Below are positions 34,511 to 47,268 of a DNA stretch of 64,000 bases, piece after piece. The position numbers and the translations under genes were made by a program. The notes beneath the pieces were generated by a model. That model searched no databases. It was not told where the DNA came from and was given only the letters and a program-made list of their open reading frames with translations. This stretch comes from Calvatia gigantea (taxonomy: Eukaryota; Basidiomycota; Agaricomycetes; Agaricales; Lycoperdaceae), in NCBI GenBank assembly GCA_025093985.1, contig JACAAK010000001.1, positions 2,108,001-2,172,000 on the forward strand. The letters run 5' to 3'. Numbering within the stretch: position 1 is the first letter of the stretch; the number at the start of each line of letters is the position of its first letter.

Positions 34511-37500
34511 ATGTACTTCTCGTATTTGTTGCTTCTTCTCGCCTCTGGTGTATCAGCCACTGTCGAAAAGTTCGACAAGAATTTGGTTTTCCGTTCTCCC
34601 TTTTTCGATGAACCACAAGTAAGTCTTTAACCTTTCTCCGTGGTGAATCATGTGATAATGGTAGCTCGAAGTTTGCCCATGATACTGTCGCATTGAGCCG
34701 TAGGAATAACCAGCCGGCACGCCGAGATACAGTCGACGCCTCACGTTTCAAGAACGACGTCTATCCCGGCTTTTACTCTTCCGACTTCACAAACGTAAGG
34801 GCGCCACTACCAGCGTTCCTAATTGTCTTCTAAAGTACCCGAAGGCGGCCTCTGTATGGAGCTCAGGAGTCAACTTTACCCACTCCGGTCAGTTTTTCCC
34901 CAGCATGTCCTTACAGCTTATACTAAAACTGGCCATGTTTAGTTGCAAGCGTATGTAGGAAGAATTTGCGAACGCCAATTCTGACATTTGACTGTCCCAG
35001 GGCGACCCACTTGGCACTTCAATCATTCTTTGGACCCGCGCTCTTCCACTCCCGAGCAGCTCTGGCCAGTTACCAGACCAGAGTGTGCCTGTATGTGTCT
35101 CGTTCAAAATTGGGCTCACGAGCGATCTCTCCGGACGGACCGTCGATTCCGGGGAAGCATTTACCACCTATGATGTCGACTTCACCGTCAAAGTTGAAGC
35201 TACCAAATTGAAACCAGATACAAAATACTTTTATCAGTTTGCGGATTGTGCCAACCCAACGACCGTCAGTCTCATCGGAACAACCAGGACCCTGGCTAGC
35301 CATAACAGTGAGTCAAACTGTATGAAATAGCAAACAACTATTCTGATTACTGCCCCTAGCACCTGCTAACAAGGTGAATGGAGGCAAACCTCTGAGACTT
35401 GCTGTATTCTCTTGTTCTCAATTCCAAGCTGGTGAGTGTTCTTCGACGTGAGATGGCAAAAACACTAATACAAGGAACAGGATGGTTTAATGCCTATGGA
35501 TTCGCAGCGCACAACGTGACGGCCGATGTCTTCGTTCATCTGGGAGACTACGTGAATAGCGATTCTATCTCATACCCTGGCTACTTTCTGAGCCTGAACA
35601 CAGATATATGAGTCTATTGGTAATGGGGGAAAGATTGGACGTGCTGTCCTTGGTCGAGAATTAGCGACCATTCATGATTACCGGCAGCGGCTCGGGCAGT
35701 ACAGGTCTGATCCTGATCTGCAATTTGCTCACCAGACCGCCCCTTGGATCACCGTTTGGTGAGTTACCGGTTTCGCTCTCTGCCTTTTTATAACCCATTA
35801 TAATTGAACGCTTGTCGCTTTATCTTCAAAGGGTATGTGGTTCCGCCAGAAACAAGTAACATTTCTAATCCACGAGTTTGCCCAGGATGATCACGAGGTC
35901 AGCGCAAGAATATCTCATTCTCATTCTTAAGCCTACGGCCTTGTACAGATCGCAGACAACGCCTGGAAGGCGGGCACGACAGATTCTAACGACACGGCGG
36001 CAGGGTGCACATTCTCACCCTCTGGTGCATGTTTTACGGACAGGAAGTTTGCTGGCGTTCGTGCGTACCACGAATGGATGCCTATCCGGCAGGTCGACGC
36101 CCGAGACCAACTTCGCATCTGGAGAAACTTCCAGATTGGAAAGTTGCTTGACTTGTCGATGCTCGACACTCGTAAGCTTTAGGCTTACGGGGCAGGACAA
36201 CTTACCAAATTCCCGTCTTTTCAGGCCAATATGACCGAGACGTAACTGACGTAAATACCATTCGATGATACTAATTCGAGTTAATGGCACTGACGGGCTT
36301 CATGTTCGCTTGTAGGTTGGGTACAATCGTCGTAAGTTTTTATTCCCCTCACGCCACTAACATCTGGGCATGCCTTACGTCTATTTTAGAACGTGAGTGA
36401 ATCTTATACTCTGCTCAATGCAAATGATGGACAGGTTCTCGTCTACAGTGGTTTCATCTATGGCCGACCAGCCCCAGCGGTCCCTAATGGGAGTAAATCA
36501 AGAGAAATGTTCGTGTTGTTTCATCTGTTTCAGTATCATCCTGACAATCTGGGTACATAGGGCTTTTGGACACCCTTTCTGAGTCGAAGGCTCGCGGTGC
36601 CGTCTGGCGCATAATTGGGTGAGTAGAAAAGGCACTTCCCGTCGTTGCCTTTCACCGGTTCTCAACGCGGTGACAGTCAACAAATTCTGTTCACTGCAGT
36701 CACTCGCCAGGGAGGTGGGTGCAATTTTTCTGGATATGTGGGTCACTTTTGATGAACCTGTTTCTAGTTATTGACTGGGCAAGTACCTGAATTTCTTCAC
36801 AAAGGCAGTAGACTCAATCGCTCAACCGTGGTCGTGCTTTAGGATGCTTGGGATGGCTATCGCAGCAACAGGAACCGCATCCTTGATCATTTGTACAACA
36901 ATCATATTGATAACTCCGTAATTTTGGCCGGAGATAGTCACGCCAATTGGGCATCCGATCTTGCGCGTGAGTGATATGAAATTTCACGCTTATTCGACGA
37001 CAACAGCGTATTCACATTTTGCTCGCCAGACGCAAATGACACCATGACGTATGTCATACGTCGAGGATGCTCAGAATTTTAAAGGCTAAATAGCAGCATG
37101 TAGATATAATCCTGCCACCGGAGAAGGCGCAACCGGTGTCGAATTCGCTGGTACAGGAGTTACCTCCTCGACGGGACCATTCAACAGCGGCGACTTCAAC
37201 AATGCGGTCAATGTCTCTTCCATATACGTCAGAGATAACATCGACTTGCAATGGAGCGAGGGTTTCTTCCGAGGTTTCTTCACATTGGAACTTACGCCAA
37301 AGTCTCTCAACGCAACTTATTATTCCATGAGGAACGTCAGTAAGTGTTTCAATGTAACTGTGTCTTTCGTCCAAGCCTTCATTTACAAAATCACTTGCAG
37401 CTTTCCGTAACTTGGATGGTTTCCCGATCGCCAGCTTCATTGTGAACGCCGGACAGAACCATCTTTCTCGTCCTGTTGCTGGAGGGAATGTCGCTTCTGG

Positions 37501-37528
37501 AGCACTCAAATCACAGGTGATGCCTTAA
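34511..37528 (+). CDS. PhoD-like secreted alkaline phosphatase / phosphodiesterase
   Basis: Secreted metallo-phosphoesterase that frees phosphate from esters. Start ATG 34511 gives a signal peptide (MYFSYLLLLLASGVSATVEK). Then come FKNDVYPGFYSSDF and SVASGDPLGT-type VASGDPLGTSIILWTRAL. A fibronectin-like PhoD N-domain follows (FTVKVEATKLKPDTKYFYQF), and then the catalytic domain: LRLAVFSCSQFQ, ADVFVHLGDY joined to IYESIGNGGKIG, TVWDDHEIADNAWKAG, SNRNRILDHLYN, VILAGDSHANWASDL, and the C-terminal SIYVRDNIDLQWSEGFFRGF. Metal ligands (GDY, DDHE, GDSHAN) are all visible. About a dozen introns of 45-70 nt. Regulation by phosphate starvation is likely for the family but no Pho4 site was confirmed. 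Confidence 0.88.
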
Positions 37529-37691
37529 GTATGCTCAGACGTGTACTGGATCTTGTATTTCGTAATATCAAACACTGAATGAAATGATTGTTGACCTGTG
37601 CATCCAGCGTTCATTTTAAGAGAATTACAATGTACAGGACTAGGGTATGACTAAAACTTGAAAATATCCCTGAAAGGTAGGGGAAAGTAAA

Positions 37692-39446
37692 TCAAGAAGG
37701 CATGCCTTGGCGCATGTTGTCGAACTTGCTCTTCTCATATCTCAACCAATTATCACCATTGTGAATACCACCCATAGACTCCTTCACAATCTTCACAAGA
37801 CTCTCACCAGGCTGAGGGTCCTTGCCATAACCACCTTCCATACCCTCTCTGTGTGTCCCCTTGTCGCCGCTCAATTCCCAAAACATACTCCCACCAAGAC
37901 CTTTCTTCTTGATGTACTCCCCTTTCCACTTCGCAACATCCTCGTTGTCAAAGCTAACTAACTCTCCTGTGTCAGAGTTATAGGACCAACTCGCGCCTGG
38001 CTTCCGGTCACGATAGATATATGAACCAGGAAGAGGGAGAACGCGATAATCATATACGCCAGGTTCCCATGTTCCTTGACCGGTACCGGAGTAGGGTTCA
38101 CCTAGACCTTTGGTGTTAGTAAAGGAGCGTCCGTACAGGGGAACGCCAAGGATAAGTTTGTGATGAGGAACGCCATGGGAGACATAAAAGTTAACAGCGT
38201 CATCCGCGTTGATTGGGGGCCCATAGAGATTGGCTTGGTGGTTAGCTTTGCTGTCCCATGAACCGGCTATGTGAGAGAAAAGGTCAAGTGAGTAGGAGAG
38301 ATCGACTACTCGGAACATATGCGTAACGTACAGAAGTCATATGCCATGAGATTCCAGAAGTCGAGCACTCTATCCATTGCAGCGATGTGAAGCTTCTTGT
38401 AATTTTGGGGACCACATGGCGCTGCGATCTACGAAAAGCAATAAAAATGAGATGGGACGTAACCGAGAAGTATGATACATACTGTGAGAAGGAAGTGATA
38501 ATCTGCTCCCTTGTCCTTCGCGTGCTTGTCGAGAGCGGCTCGGAGTTCACACAAGAGGTCAAGATAGCCTCTTGCTTGGTCGTCATTCGACGGATATTCG
38601 TAGTCAATATCCAAGCCGTCCAAGCCGTAGTCCTCAAGTAACTGGACAGCGGATTCGACAAACTTAGCACGAGCGGCCGGATTGACCACGACTGGATGGA
38701 AAGATGGTGAGTAGGTCCATCCACCGATACTCAAGAGCACTTTGAGGTGCCTGTGTTCTTTCTTGAGCTTGTAGATGGCTTTGAAGTTACCATAGAGGTT
38801 GTTGCCGCTGTCATTCCAGGAGTCACCGGGGTAGTGAATGTCTTTGTCAGCCCATACGTCGGAGAGAAAAACTTCGCCTGAGTCTGCTCTGGCGTTGGCG
38901 AATGCATAGAGGATGTGGCTGCGGAACGTAGGTGAGCAACATATAACGGTGAAGTCAGGCGAGCAACATACGTGAGGTCGTTGACGGGGATAAGGGAGGG
39001 TGGATATTTGCGTGCATAAATGCCCCTAGAGTACTGCAGTCAGCTTTCAGCGTATCGTTGGGGATGGACAAGATAGCTACCAATTGGTGAAGCTGGTGAA
39101 TGGGGGTGAATAATTTGTGCTTGAACAATGAAGGAAAGACTCACTATCCGACACTGTATTTTCCCTTGGTGTGTGGCATGTCAACTGGTTGAGATGTTTG
39201 GGGTTTGGAAGGCTGCGAAGTCGGTTGAGGGACTTGAAGTTCTGGGGTACTGGTGGGGGTGTTCGCGCTGATAGACCACTGACCGGTCTTGTACGATGCA
39301 AAGACGACGAATAAAAGACCAAGAGCGACTAGAAAAGAACGAAGATATCTGCGTTGATGACGAGGCTGTTGTTGATGTTTCTGTAGATTGTCTGTGGAAG
39401 TAGTGGGAGAGTCTTCTGTAGCGAGTGGCTGGTATGTGGGCGCCAT
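37692..39446 (-). CDS. GH18 chitinase with N-terminal membrane anchor
   Basis: Hydrolyses chitin by a substrate-assisted mechanism. Start ATG 39446: a polar cytosolic stretch, an Arg cluster (RHQRRYLR), then one hydrophobic helix (SFLVALGLLFVVFASY) and a Thr/Pro/Ser-rich stalk. That makes it a type II membrane protein rather than a freely secreted one. The GH18 barrel reads YFTNWGIYARKYPPSLIPV, HLKVLLSIGGWTYSP, DGLDIDYEYP (catalytic DxxDxDxE intact), WNLMAYDF, LILGVPLYGRSFTNTKGLG and GGSMFWELSGDKG. No chitin-binding module is seen. The gene diverges from the CBM1 protein gene across a 472-bp region, so the two may share promoter elements. A role in remodelling the fungus's own wall fits the anchor. 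Confidence 0.92.
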
Positions 39447-39918
39447 GGCTTATAACATGTGGAAAGGTTGCTGGACAGCCACCGTCCAACTCCCAGTGCG
39501 ATGCTAAAAATGCTGGCAACCCCTAATAATCAATGAAGACCAACATCACCAGGGCGGCCAGTGACGTCGTACAGTGCTCCCTCAAAACCACAGAGGCCCA
39601 ACTTGTCTGGAGGCTGATTCTACCCAAGTGATACTCGAGTCCACAGATGTTGCTGATAACCGAGTGGTATACTGACTTCTTTTGTCTAGTCAAATGATGC
39701 CTTCGCATCATCTCAATCGCAGCTTCGCGCAAGCGAGCAGGCTTCTTCCTGCCAAAACCTCGTCCGAAGATTGTCCCACTTCCGATGAAGATCCTGGTAT
39801 TCAGTAGTCTGCACTGAAATCAATGCCTATGCGCGAAGATATCCCAGCCTTTCCCCGACATGCGGTGCTGGTATAAAGGAGCCCTGCTTCGTTGGGACCG
39901 AGCCCTCGCCGAACGAGG
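39447..39918. promoter_or_regulatory. Divergent promoter, chitinase / CBM1 protein
   Basis: 472 bp between start codons. TATAAAG at 39872-39878 lies 41 bp before the CBM1-gene ATG and is a good TATA box for a highly expressed secreted protein. A minus-strand frame (39523-39732) has no family match. Confidence 0.5.
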
Positions 39919-40704
39919 ATGGGAATCTTGTATCTTGCAACTGCCGCTGTTCTCCTCTTCGTTTTGGGTGACGCTAACGCCCAAGCTCCTGACTGGGGAC
40001 AATGCGGTGGTATAGGATGGCAAGTCTTATCTATCTGTTTCCGGGCGACACTGATACCTCCTCATAGGAGTGGACCTACTATCTGTGGAGCTGGCTATAC
40101 ATGCATTTACCTCAATCCCTGTATATCGCAAATTTTCCTTCTCGCCTCCGGTTTCATCGCCTCACGACATTGATACAGACCATTCCCAATGTCTTCCAGT
40201 AACCAGTACAACTACGCCTCCCTCTACCACTACCACCTCTGGCCCTGTACCCACCGGCTCTCAGATCCGGACTGTCCAAGACCCGGTCTATCACTTCTAC
40301 CTCCAAGACAATGGTAACTCCATCTTCAAATTCTGCCTCTCCCCTTGATCTCACCAAACCTCTAAGGTGGTAAACCCCAACTCGGTCCTGAATCTTCTTC
40401 TGGCCGCTTCACTATCTCCGGTTCAATCTCCCTGAACCAGTCCAACGGCAGCAAGCTCTACCTCAACCTCAACAACACCGCTTCGACCTCCTACAAGCCT
40501 CTCGCCTTCGGCACCACCGGCACCACCACCAACTGGGGTTTGGAAGGCGATACTATCATCACCACTTCCCCTCGTCAGCTCAACTTCATTGCTTGCGCCA
40601 CAACCAACCCGTCATTCTATGATATTTACCTCCAGACTGGAAATGACACTCCGGCTGGCGCGTCGTGCACACTCGTCACGATACATTTGCCTTGTTTGTG
40701 TTAA
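39919..40704 (+). CDS. Secreted CBM1 protein with an uncharacterised C-terminal domain
   Basis: Signal peptide MGILYLATAAVLLFVLGDAN, then a family 1 carbohydrate-binding module (WGQCGGIGW, SGPTICGAGYTCIYL, PYHSQCLPV), which binds cellulose or chitin flat surfaces. A Thr/Ser/Pro linker (STTTPPSTTTTSGPVPTG) leads to a C-terminal domain of about 135 residues (QDPVYHFYLQDNGGKPQLGP, GRFTISGSISLNQSN, TNWGLEGDTIITTSPRQLNF, ASCTLVTIHLPCLC). That domain has no catalytic motif I recognise. It looks beta-rich, with Cys pairs near its end. Intron 40020-40067 is GC-AG and splits the conserved Trp codon in the CBM1. Introns at ~40126-40178 and ~40316-40365 are GT-AG. Unknown role: lectin, accessory protein or novel enzyme. 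Confidence 0.87.
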
Positions 40705-40948
40705 TTGAAGAGAGCGGGTAAATTGGTTGGCATGTCCATACGAATACGTCTATGTGCAACCTGTGCTACAAGTCTTTTAAATGGCGGTTAAACTATATGA
40801 ATGCCTAAAGTCTGTATGGGCACGAACGTTTGTCGCATCGAATGAATATCTATGCACGGGTGAGGTGGGATATGAATATGCAAGGTGATGCTGTATAGAT
40901 GGAGCGGATTGGACGAAGCTATGCGATAACAAGGGAGGCGATGGATGC

Positions 40949-43583
40949 TTAGCACTGATTAAGGAAGGAGTTCTTCGGCCATGGTTGCTTATAGTCGTCC
41001 ACCCAAGTCGTCAGGTTAGGATTAGTATAAGCCTCTATGTGTCTACGCTGGGGTCAGGGTACCGATAGTGTTGACAACCGAATGATACTCACTGGTTGAT
41101 ATAGTCCTCCGTTGGGAAATCTTTGGGGTTACAGCCAATATTTATCTCGTCCTCGGGCTGATATACCCTGATGTAGTCCACGCGCATACGTGCTGGGAAC
41201 GGTAGATTGACAAGATCGACTGGACCAAAGTTCGTAGACATTCCCAGGTTCATGATGAGATACTACGAACAACAGTCAACATGATGCTGAACGTTTTATG
41301 TCACCGAAACGCTCACCATAGGTTCCTGCGGGACTGGTCTCGGGCCTATCTCAACTTGAGAATCTGGTCCCATGCCCTGCGATCGTAGGGTCCATGCGTT
41401 CTTTCCGTTGGATATCCAGGTGATATACTATGACTAGATTCAATCACGTCTGCAGTCAAAACGAAAAGAAAATTGCACTCACACCGTTGTCAAAACCAGG
41501 TTTGTACTGCCCAATTTTTATTGAATGTTCCGCAATCACGCGAACAGGAACAAAATACTTACCTCGAACCCGTATACGGAATACCCACCTCCATTCAATT
41601 CGTATGCATTTGGATCAGTAAGAGTCGTGACAGAGGTGGCCTGTTGCGTGGCACTGCCGATAAATGTGTTTTGTTGGCTGATAGCTGGGTCTGCAATAAC
41701 CATGTTCTGTGAGGAGTTGTCCCAAACGTATGCGCGATTGAATGGCTATAATTGTCGCTGTCAGCGCCGCAGTGTTTGACAGCTAAAACCTTCAACATAC
41801 CGCCCATTGAGCTGACTGTGAAACATCACCAATGAAGGTGTCCCGATTGATCTATCGCAGGTCAGCTCATCCAAACCTTCGTATCATATCTTTCGCATTA
41901 ATACTTACCTGGGCTTCAAAAACATCGATCTCCGGAGCCGACCTCCCAACGAAGGTCCCATCTGGATGTTTCGGACCAGGATGAGATTCTCCTTCGCATG
42001 TACATCGCGATAATTTCTGTCCCGGGAGGTACGACAATACACCACCGCGTTTGTGATCTCCGTCAACTGTTGCTGCCGCAGGTAACCCGTTCACAGTTTG
42101 ATTTGCAACAGTGCCCACATCACAGCTGTCATAAGTATAGGGCCACTGGAATGCGCAGCCGTATTAGATTACACTCGGTTCGAGGCGGTGGGGATAGGCG
42201 GGAGAAAGAGGGGCAATGATAGGGGAAGAAAAGGATAACGGACGTACTGTTCCTTCTAGCGAAGCACCATACCCCGCCCGTCCAAGGTTTCCCATCGTCC
42301 ATATCGCGGGCCAGAAGCCCAGGACATTATTATATCCTGGAAGTTGCACGCTTGCTTCAAAGTATCCACCAGTAAAACAAAACTTATTCCTGAAAGGTAA
42401 TTCATTAGTGGGCGAGTCATTCTTCCCACAACTGACGCGATGACCCAAATTTAAAAAAAAACACATACCAGGTTGACATTAGCCCTGAATTTTTATCCAA
42501 ATACTGTAAGTTCCAGGATATCCAGACCCACGGAATGGCACCAGCTTACCGCCCTCATAATGTAGGTCGTGCGTCTCCTTTTGTGACATCGTAATGACGA
42601 GAGAACCGCCTTCCGTGGTGATGGCTTCGGGATCATACCATTCCATATTGTTCGTTGCCTTAGCGGGTATCAGTGCGTAACACCGGGTACTCTGAATTGA
42701 TGACACTTACCCAGTAGTGCAAGTCCATTGCCTCCCAATACGGATCATCCCCAGGGTAAAACGTTCGACCGTCTACGTTGAACTCGTCCGAAAACACGAG
42801 TTGCATCTTTTTTGAAGGATTATTCCACGACGGTATTGTGTAAACCTCTTTTGGTGTATCAAGGTCGATCAACCCCCAATTCCCTGGTAGGGAAGGTATC
42901 TTTTCCCTGGGGTTAGCCTTTTCACGTGTTACAATATAGGAGGGGCCACACCTGTCCTGTGGAGTTGATGCCGCCAACGTTGAATCCTCCGTTGTTACTG
43001 AATGGTCGTTTGTTCACTGCTGTAATGACAGGCCAACCGATACTAACAGGGTATGGATGAGAATTGAATATGGAAGTGATAGAGCAACTCATCGGAGCGT
43101 ACAATAATGCAAAAATCCCCAGCACCACGATTAATAGACATCCACAGTTCCTAAAACCTCGCTTGGAGAATACCCGGATATTCGCGGTTGCACTTGGTAT
43201 CTTCGTTGGCAAGTGCAATTCATCATCATCTTCAATGTTGTCCGGTGAGAGGTCCAGACCCCAGTCTTGAGGATTATGTGAGAGCGAATACTGTTTGTGG
43301 GAACAATGAGACTTCGACGCCCCGGCAAGTTGTAACGACACAATCTGACGTACTTGATCAGATAGACTGGCCAAAGTCGAGCGAGCACCGATGGGATATA
43401 TGCTCGAGTCTGAGCTTGGCTTTACAACAATTCGATGTCAGTAAACCTCGGAGCCACGTTACACAGACACCAAAAAAGGTGCTGTCAGACGGAATCAATA
43501 CTCACCAAGTTGATCCAACCATCTCTCCTCGAGTATGAATCCGGCCTAGACGAAATCAAGTTTTCTAAAGAGGGGGTGGCCAT
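40949..43583 (-). CDS. KRE6: KRE6/SKN1 beta-1,6-glucan synthesis protein (GH16-like)
   Basis: Type II membrane glycoprotein of the secretory pathway needed for beta-1,6-glucan in the wall. Start ATG 43583: [20 protein letters not shown], a Ser-rich cytosolic tail, one membrane helix ([19 protein letters not shown]), then SKN1-domain sequences: [90 protein letters not shown] and [15 protein letters not shown]. The catalytic GH16-type motif EIDVFE is intact. The C-terminus is [20 protein letters not shown] and ends at TAA 40949-40951. Around ten introns. It joins the chitinase and CBM1 genes in a wall-related neighbourhood. Confidence 0.92.
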
Positions 43584-43599
43584 GGGTTAGACGGGATGA

Positions 43600-43615
43600 G
43601 GGGGGGGGGGGGGGG
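43600..43615 (-). repeat. C16 tract in the KRE6 5' leader (G16 on plus strand)
   Basis: Sixteen G residues on the plus strand, read as C16 on the coding strand, end 16 bp before the KRE6 start codon. Length may be misassembled. Confidence 0.7.
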
Positions 43616-44081
43616 AAGAGGGGAGCTGAAAGTGAGGAGAATGAAAGGAGAAGTAGTGGAGCAGAGAGAAGTTTGTAACATGGTGCCGGGTGGTGCAAGT
43701 GTTAGCTTGTTAGGGGAAATCACAATGACGAGGGCCACTCTGGTGCTATTTTTGGATCACGTCGCTTGACGATTGTCAGCTACTTTTAGCTTGGCTGTCA
43801 CAAAATCAGTCATTTTAGTTTTGGGCTACTGCGCACGCTCCATCTGGGTGCATAGCTTCAACTACGCCGGTCCAGCTGCCAAGCATTATCACACTCGTCC
43901 TTTCCTCCCAATTTCGCGGGAAGCTAGAAGAAACAATCTTCTAGTAACACATGAATTGATATCACTACTCACGGGGTAATTGACTAGTCAACAGCGCCGC
44001 CACCAAGGACATGAAACTCATACAGGTTACAAGATAGATCTTCATCATTTCCTTAATATCTCCGCTCCAAGACACGCTCCC

Positions 44082-46822
44082 TCATAGTAGTTCTGTGATG
44101 ACACCAAGACCCTAGAACAAGGATGTTCACGCCAAGGAGCATTTGTGAATGTATGCACACAAATGACCCACCTTTGTTTTCCCTTCGCGGAAGAGTAACT
44201 TCATACCCTTTTTCACAAACTCTGGATGTGATATGAACTCAAACTGCACTTTGGCGCGGTCTCCTGTACGGAGGATACCCTGCGGATGATCCATACTAAT
44301 AATCCGGACAGTCTGCCGCACTGCCTGTTTGTACCGTTTTAAGTACCGGTTCTTCACCTTTGATCAGGTAGGCTTACCCCGCAGTGCAACATAGCCTATA
44401 TTTCACCGCTTGGTCATATATCTTCCAATGGGAGGTCGAGGTAAAACGCACCTGATAATTCCGTTGTAATGTTGTATTATGGCTAAACAGTCAAAGTCAG
44501 ATTCCCAACTGTGAAGCCCTACTTTCGAACATACTATAGAATGAGGACTTGGCCTTCGAACCGCGAGACAGCTGAATCAACGACCAAAGTGAGTGCCCAC
44601 AGCTTACGTGAAAAAAAAAAAAAAAACCCTTTACCCCGAGGTGGCGTGTCCGTCTTGGGCACTAGAACCATTCCTTTTCGAACTTCCGCTCTCTTCACGC
44701 GTTTGAGGGCAAGAGAAACACACTGTCCGGCCTCCGCTGTAGTTACAAGTGCACTTGGGAGGTCTTTCAGATGAATACTATCACAAAACGGATAGCCCAT
44801 CTCACCGCTTTCGATGCATAGTCTTGACTGCGGTGACGCGATAATTGCCATTAGAGTCTGGCCCAAGAAGGACAGTGTCTCCGGCTTTAACCATCCCTGA
44901 GTTTACGATACCGTTTACGACAGTCCCTACATATGGAACAGACCATGTGTCGATGATGGAAATCTGGTGCAATGCTCGAATCCCCGTTCCCTTTAGGAAA
45001 ATTTCGACTCACCTCTAAGGGTTGGTCTATAGCAAATTTGGTAGAGTCATGCTCGCTGGAAGGCAGTAAGTTGAGGAATGTTCGTAGCTGCGTGGTTTAA
45101 GGACGATAAGTACGATGATAGTCATTCCGTGCGAGTGGCCTACATGATCGAGGCCCTCTCCGGTCACGTTTGATATCTGGAATATCGGACATGTTCTTGG
45201 ACATACCATGAGCACGATAGGCAGTTAGATTCTAAGGAGGCTCACCTCTCGGACCCGAATGACGTTGCTAGTTCGACTGAAGTCTCTAAGCTTTTCACGA
45301 AAACGGGTGTTTTGCTTTTTGGGTGACGCGCTTAGACAACAATATCAACCAACGCTGAAGTTCGAAACACCCACCGGCAGCCAGGACTTTGTAATATCTT
45401 GGTAACTTGTTTGGTTGTCTCTGCCAACTTTGGCGCTGGTGTCATGTCGATCTTGGTACAACCTTCAGTTGACAAATTCCATCCGACAACGAATTACTGG
45501 AGGAACCCACCTTTGTTATGCAAACCGCGATGGGAACACCAAGGGCCAAAGCAATTGCCAAGTGCTCTTTCGACATCCCAATTAAACCAGCATTGGCACC
45601 AACTATTAGAAGGACACAGGATGGAGCCCCTGAGGTAAGGCCGTATAGAGTTGTCTTGAGGTACCGCTCGTGCCCAGCCAAATCTAAGCGGTGTCAGAGG
45701 CTTGTCTGGATGTCCGCGTCGGACATACCAATGAAAGACACAATCTTGGCCGCCTGTATTGATATTTCTTCCCAACCCAGCTTCTCATGCCTCGTGGAGC
45801 CCTCGTCGGTGTTGATGGTTTGAGGCAGAATTGACGCTCCGGAAGGTCCAAACCCAAGGATCTAGGCGCTTATTAGAGATAAGATAAGCACGAATCTTGA
45901 TGTCATACCTCCATTCCAACGCTAGATGTTCTGCCTGTTTCTATTTCATGTTTATGCCGAAAGAGTGCAACGCGAGCCTTTCCCCTTCCATCATCGAGAG
46001 ACCCTGCACGCTCTTAGCAGACGTGAAGACGGAGTTACATAGATTTCGCACCTCGTGTTAGCACTCCAAGTGTAGTAGATTTGCCGCTGTCCACATTCCC
46101 AACGACCGCACATCGGACCTCGGGCGTTAACGATACATTTGGAGGGGGTAACCGTTGTAATAGGATGGTTCGAGGATGAGCCCCACCTTTGGATTCAAAT
46201 AGGATAGATACCTATTCCTAAAGTCATCAAAATCCTCACGCAACTTATTTAGAACATACCTTTCCACCAACTTCATCAACAAGTTTCCCAAACATCTCCT
46301 TAATCTCCTCTATCTCCTCTGGGGTCCGCTCGGTCCCTGCCCATCCCTCAGTCACCCCGGTTAACTCTCCAGTAAACAAAGTCGTATGAGGTGGTTGCGC
46401 TCCTATTCGGAAAACGTATTCTCCATGATTTTGGGTGAGCAACTCGGCGATCATGTCTCTTGCCGTTGCATGTTCTGCGGGGTTCTTTGATAAGATATGA
46501 TTCTAGAGACCCACGCGGATCGAAAATCAGTACCATTCCTAAAGCATACGCCGTGGTCATGCATACATACTAGAATGCTATCTTCAAGGTCCAGCAATGA
46601 TGAGCGTATTACGGCTGCGCTACCAACCGGTTTGGCGGGAGCAGAGTTCGGACCATCATCCTTGGATTTGCCTTTCGCGACGCCGGCGAGGTTTACTTTT
46701 TGGTCCTTGGACTCCTTCTCTTTGTCTTTGTCCGGGAGCACCGCAACCTTCGCTCGTTGTTTGGCCACCTCCCGGTTGTGTATCTCGTCAATCTCGTTTT
46801 GGAATGTTCTTAGGGTGGTCAT
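44082..46822 (-). CDS. GTP-binding protein, GTPBP1/2 family (translational GTPase)
   Basis: EF-Tu-like GTPase. Animal GTPBP1 acts in mRNA decay and ribosome rescue. N-terminus [20 protein letters not shown], a Lys/Asp-rich linker, then [20 protein letters not shown] and [19 protein letters not shown]. GTPase motifs: G1 [20 protein letters not shown]2 region [18 protein letters not shown]3 [14 protein letters not shown]4 AVCITKVD-type. Domain II follows: [58 protein letters not shown]. Domain [57 protein letters not shown], and the final [10 protein letters not shown]15 run lies inside an intron near 44611-44625. The start could include a further 5' exon. Confidence 0.88.
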
Positions 46823-47268
46823 AGAAGAATTTTTGAGCAAGGCGTCAAGTGATTGCCGAATTTAAGAATAAGGAGCTTGATTGAGAATGAGTCAATTGTA
46901 GTCTCGAGAGTGGGTCGCTGAGTCACTACTTTCATGGATTGTGTGCTGTCATACAATGTCACGATCCTCTGGCTGTTTGGCATGAATTGTTACAGGACCA
47001 AATAAGCCTCAGTGCATGACATCCAGCGGCTTATCCAGCCTCGAAATAGCTTTTATCCGCTCTTCTATTGTGTGAAAGACATATCACCCCGCTACTTGTA
47101 GTCCAGGTGCCATGGAGAAGACAAAAGAGGCCCGCTAAGAATATCCTGCTGAGGTCACGTGCATTCATTTATGTTGAACGCCTTCTTTGCGGTCTTCGAG
47201 ATGAAGACATTTGTTATGATACCCAGCAGTCGGCTATAACAGCAAGAGCTACGGACAGTATCGTTGCC
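46823..47268. other. Divergent promoter, GTPBP1-like / KER-rich gene
   Basis: No independent gene recognised. The open frame of the right-hand gene extends upstream to about 47068 but the first good ATG with family-like sequence is taken at 47269. Confidence 0.4.
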
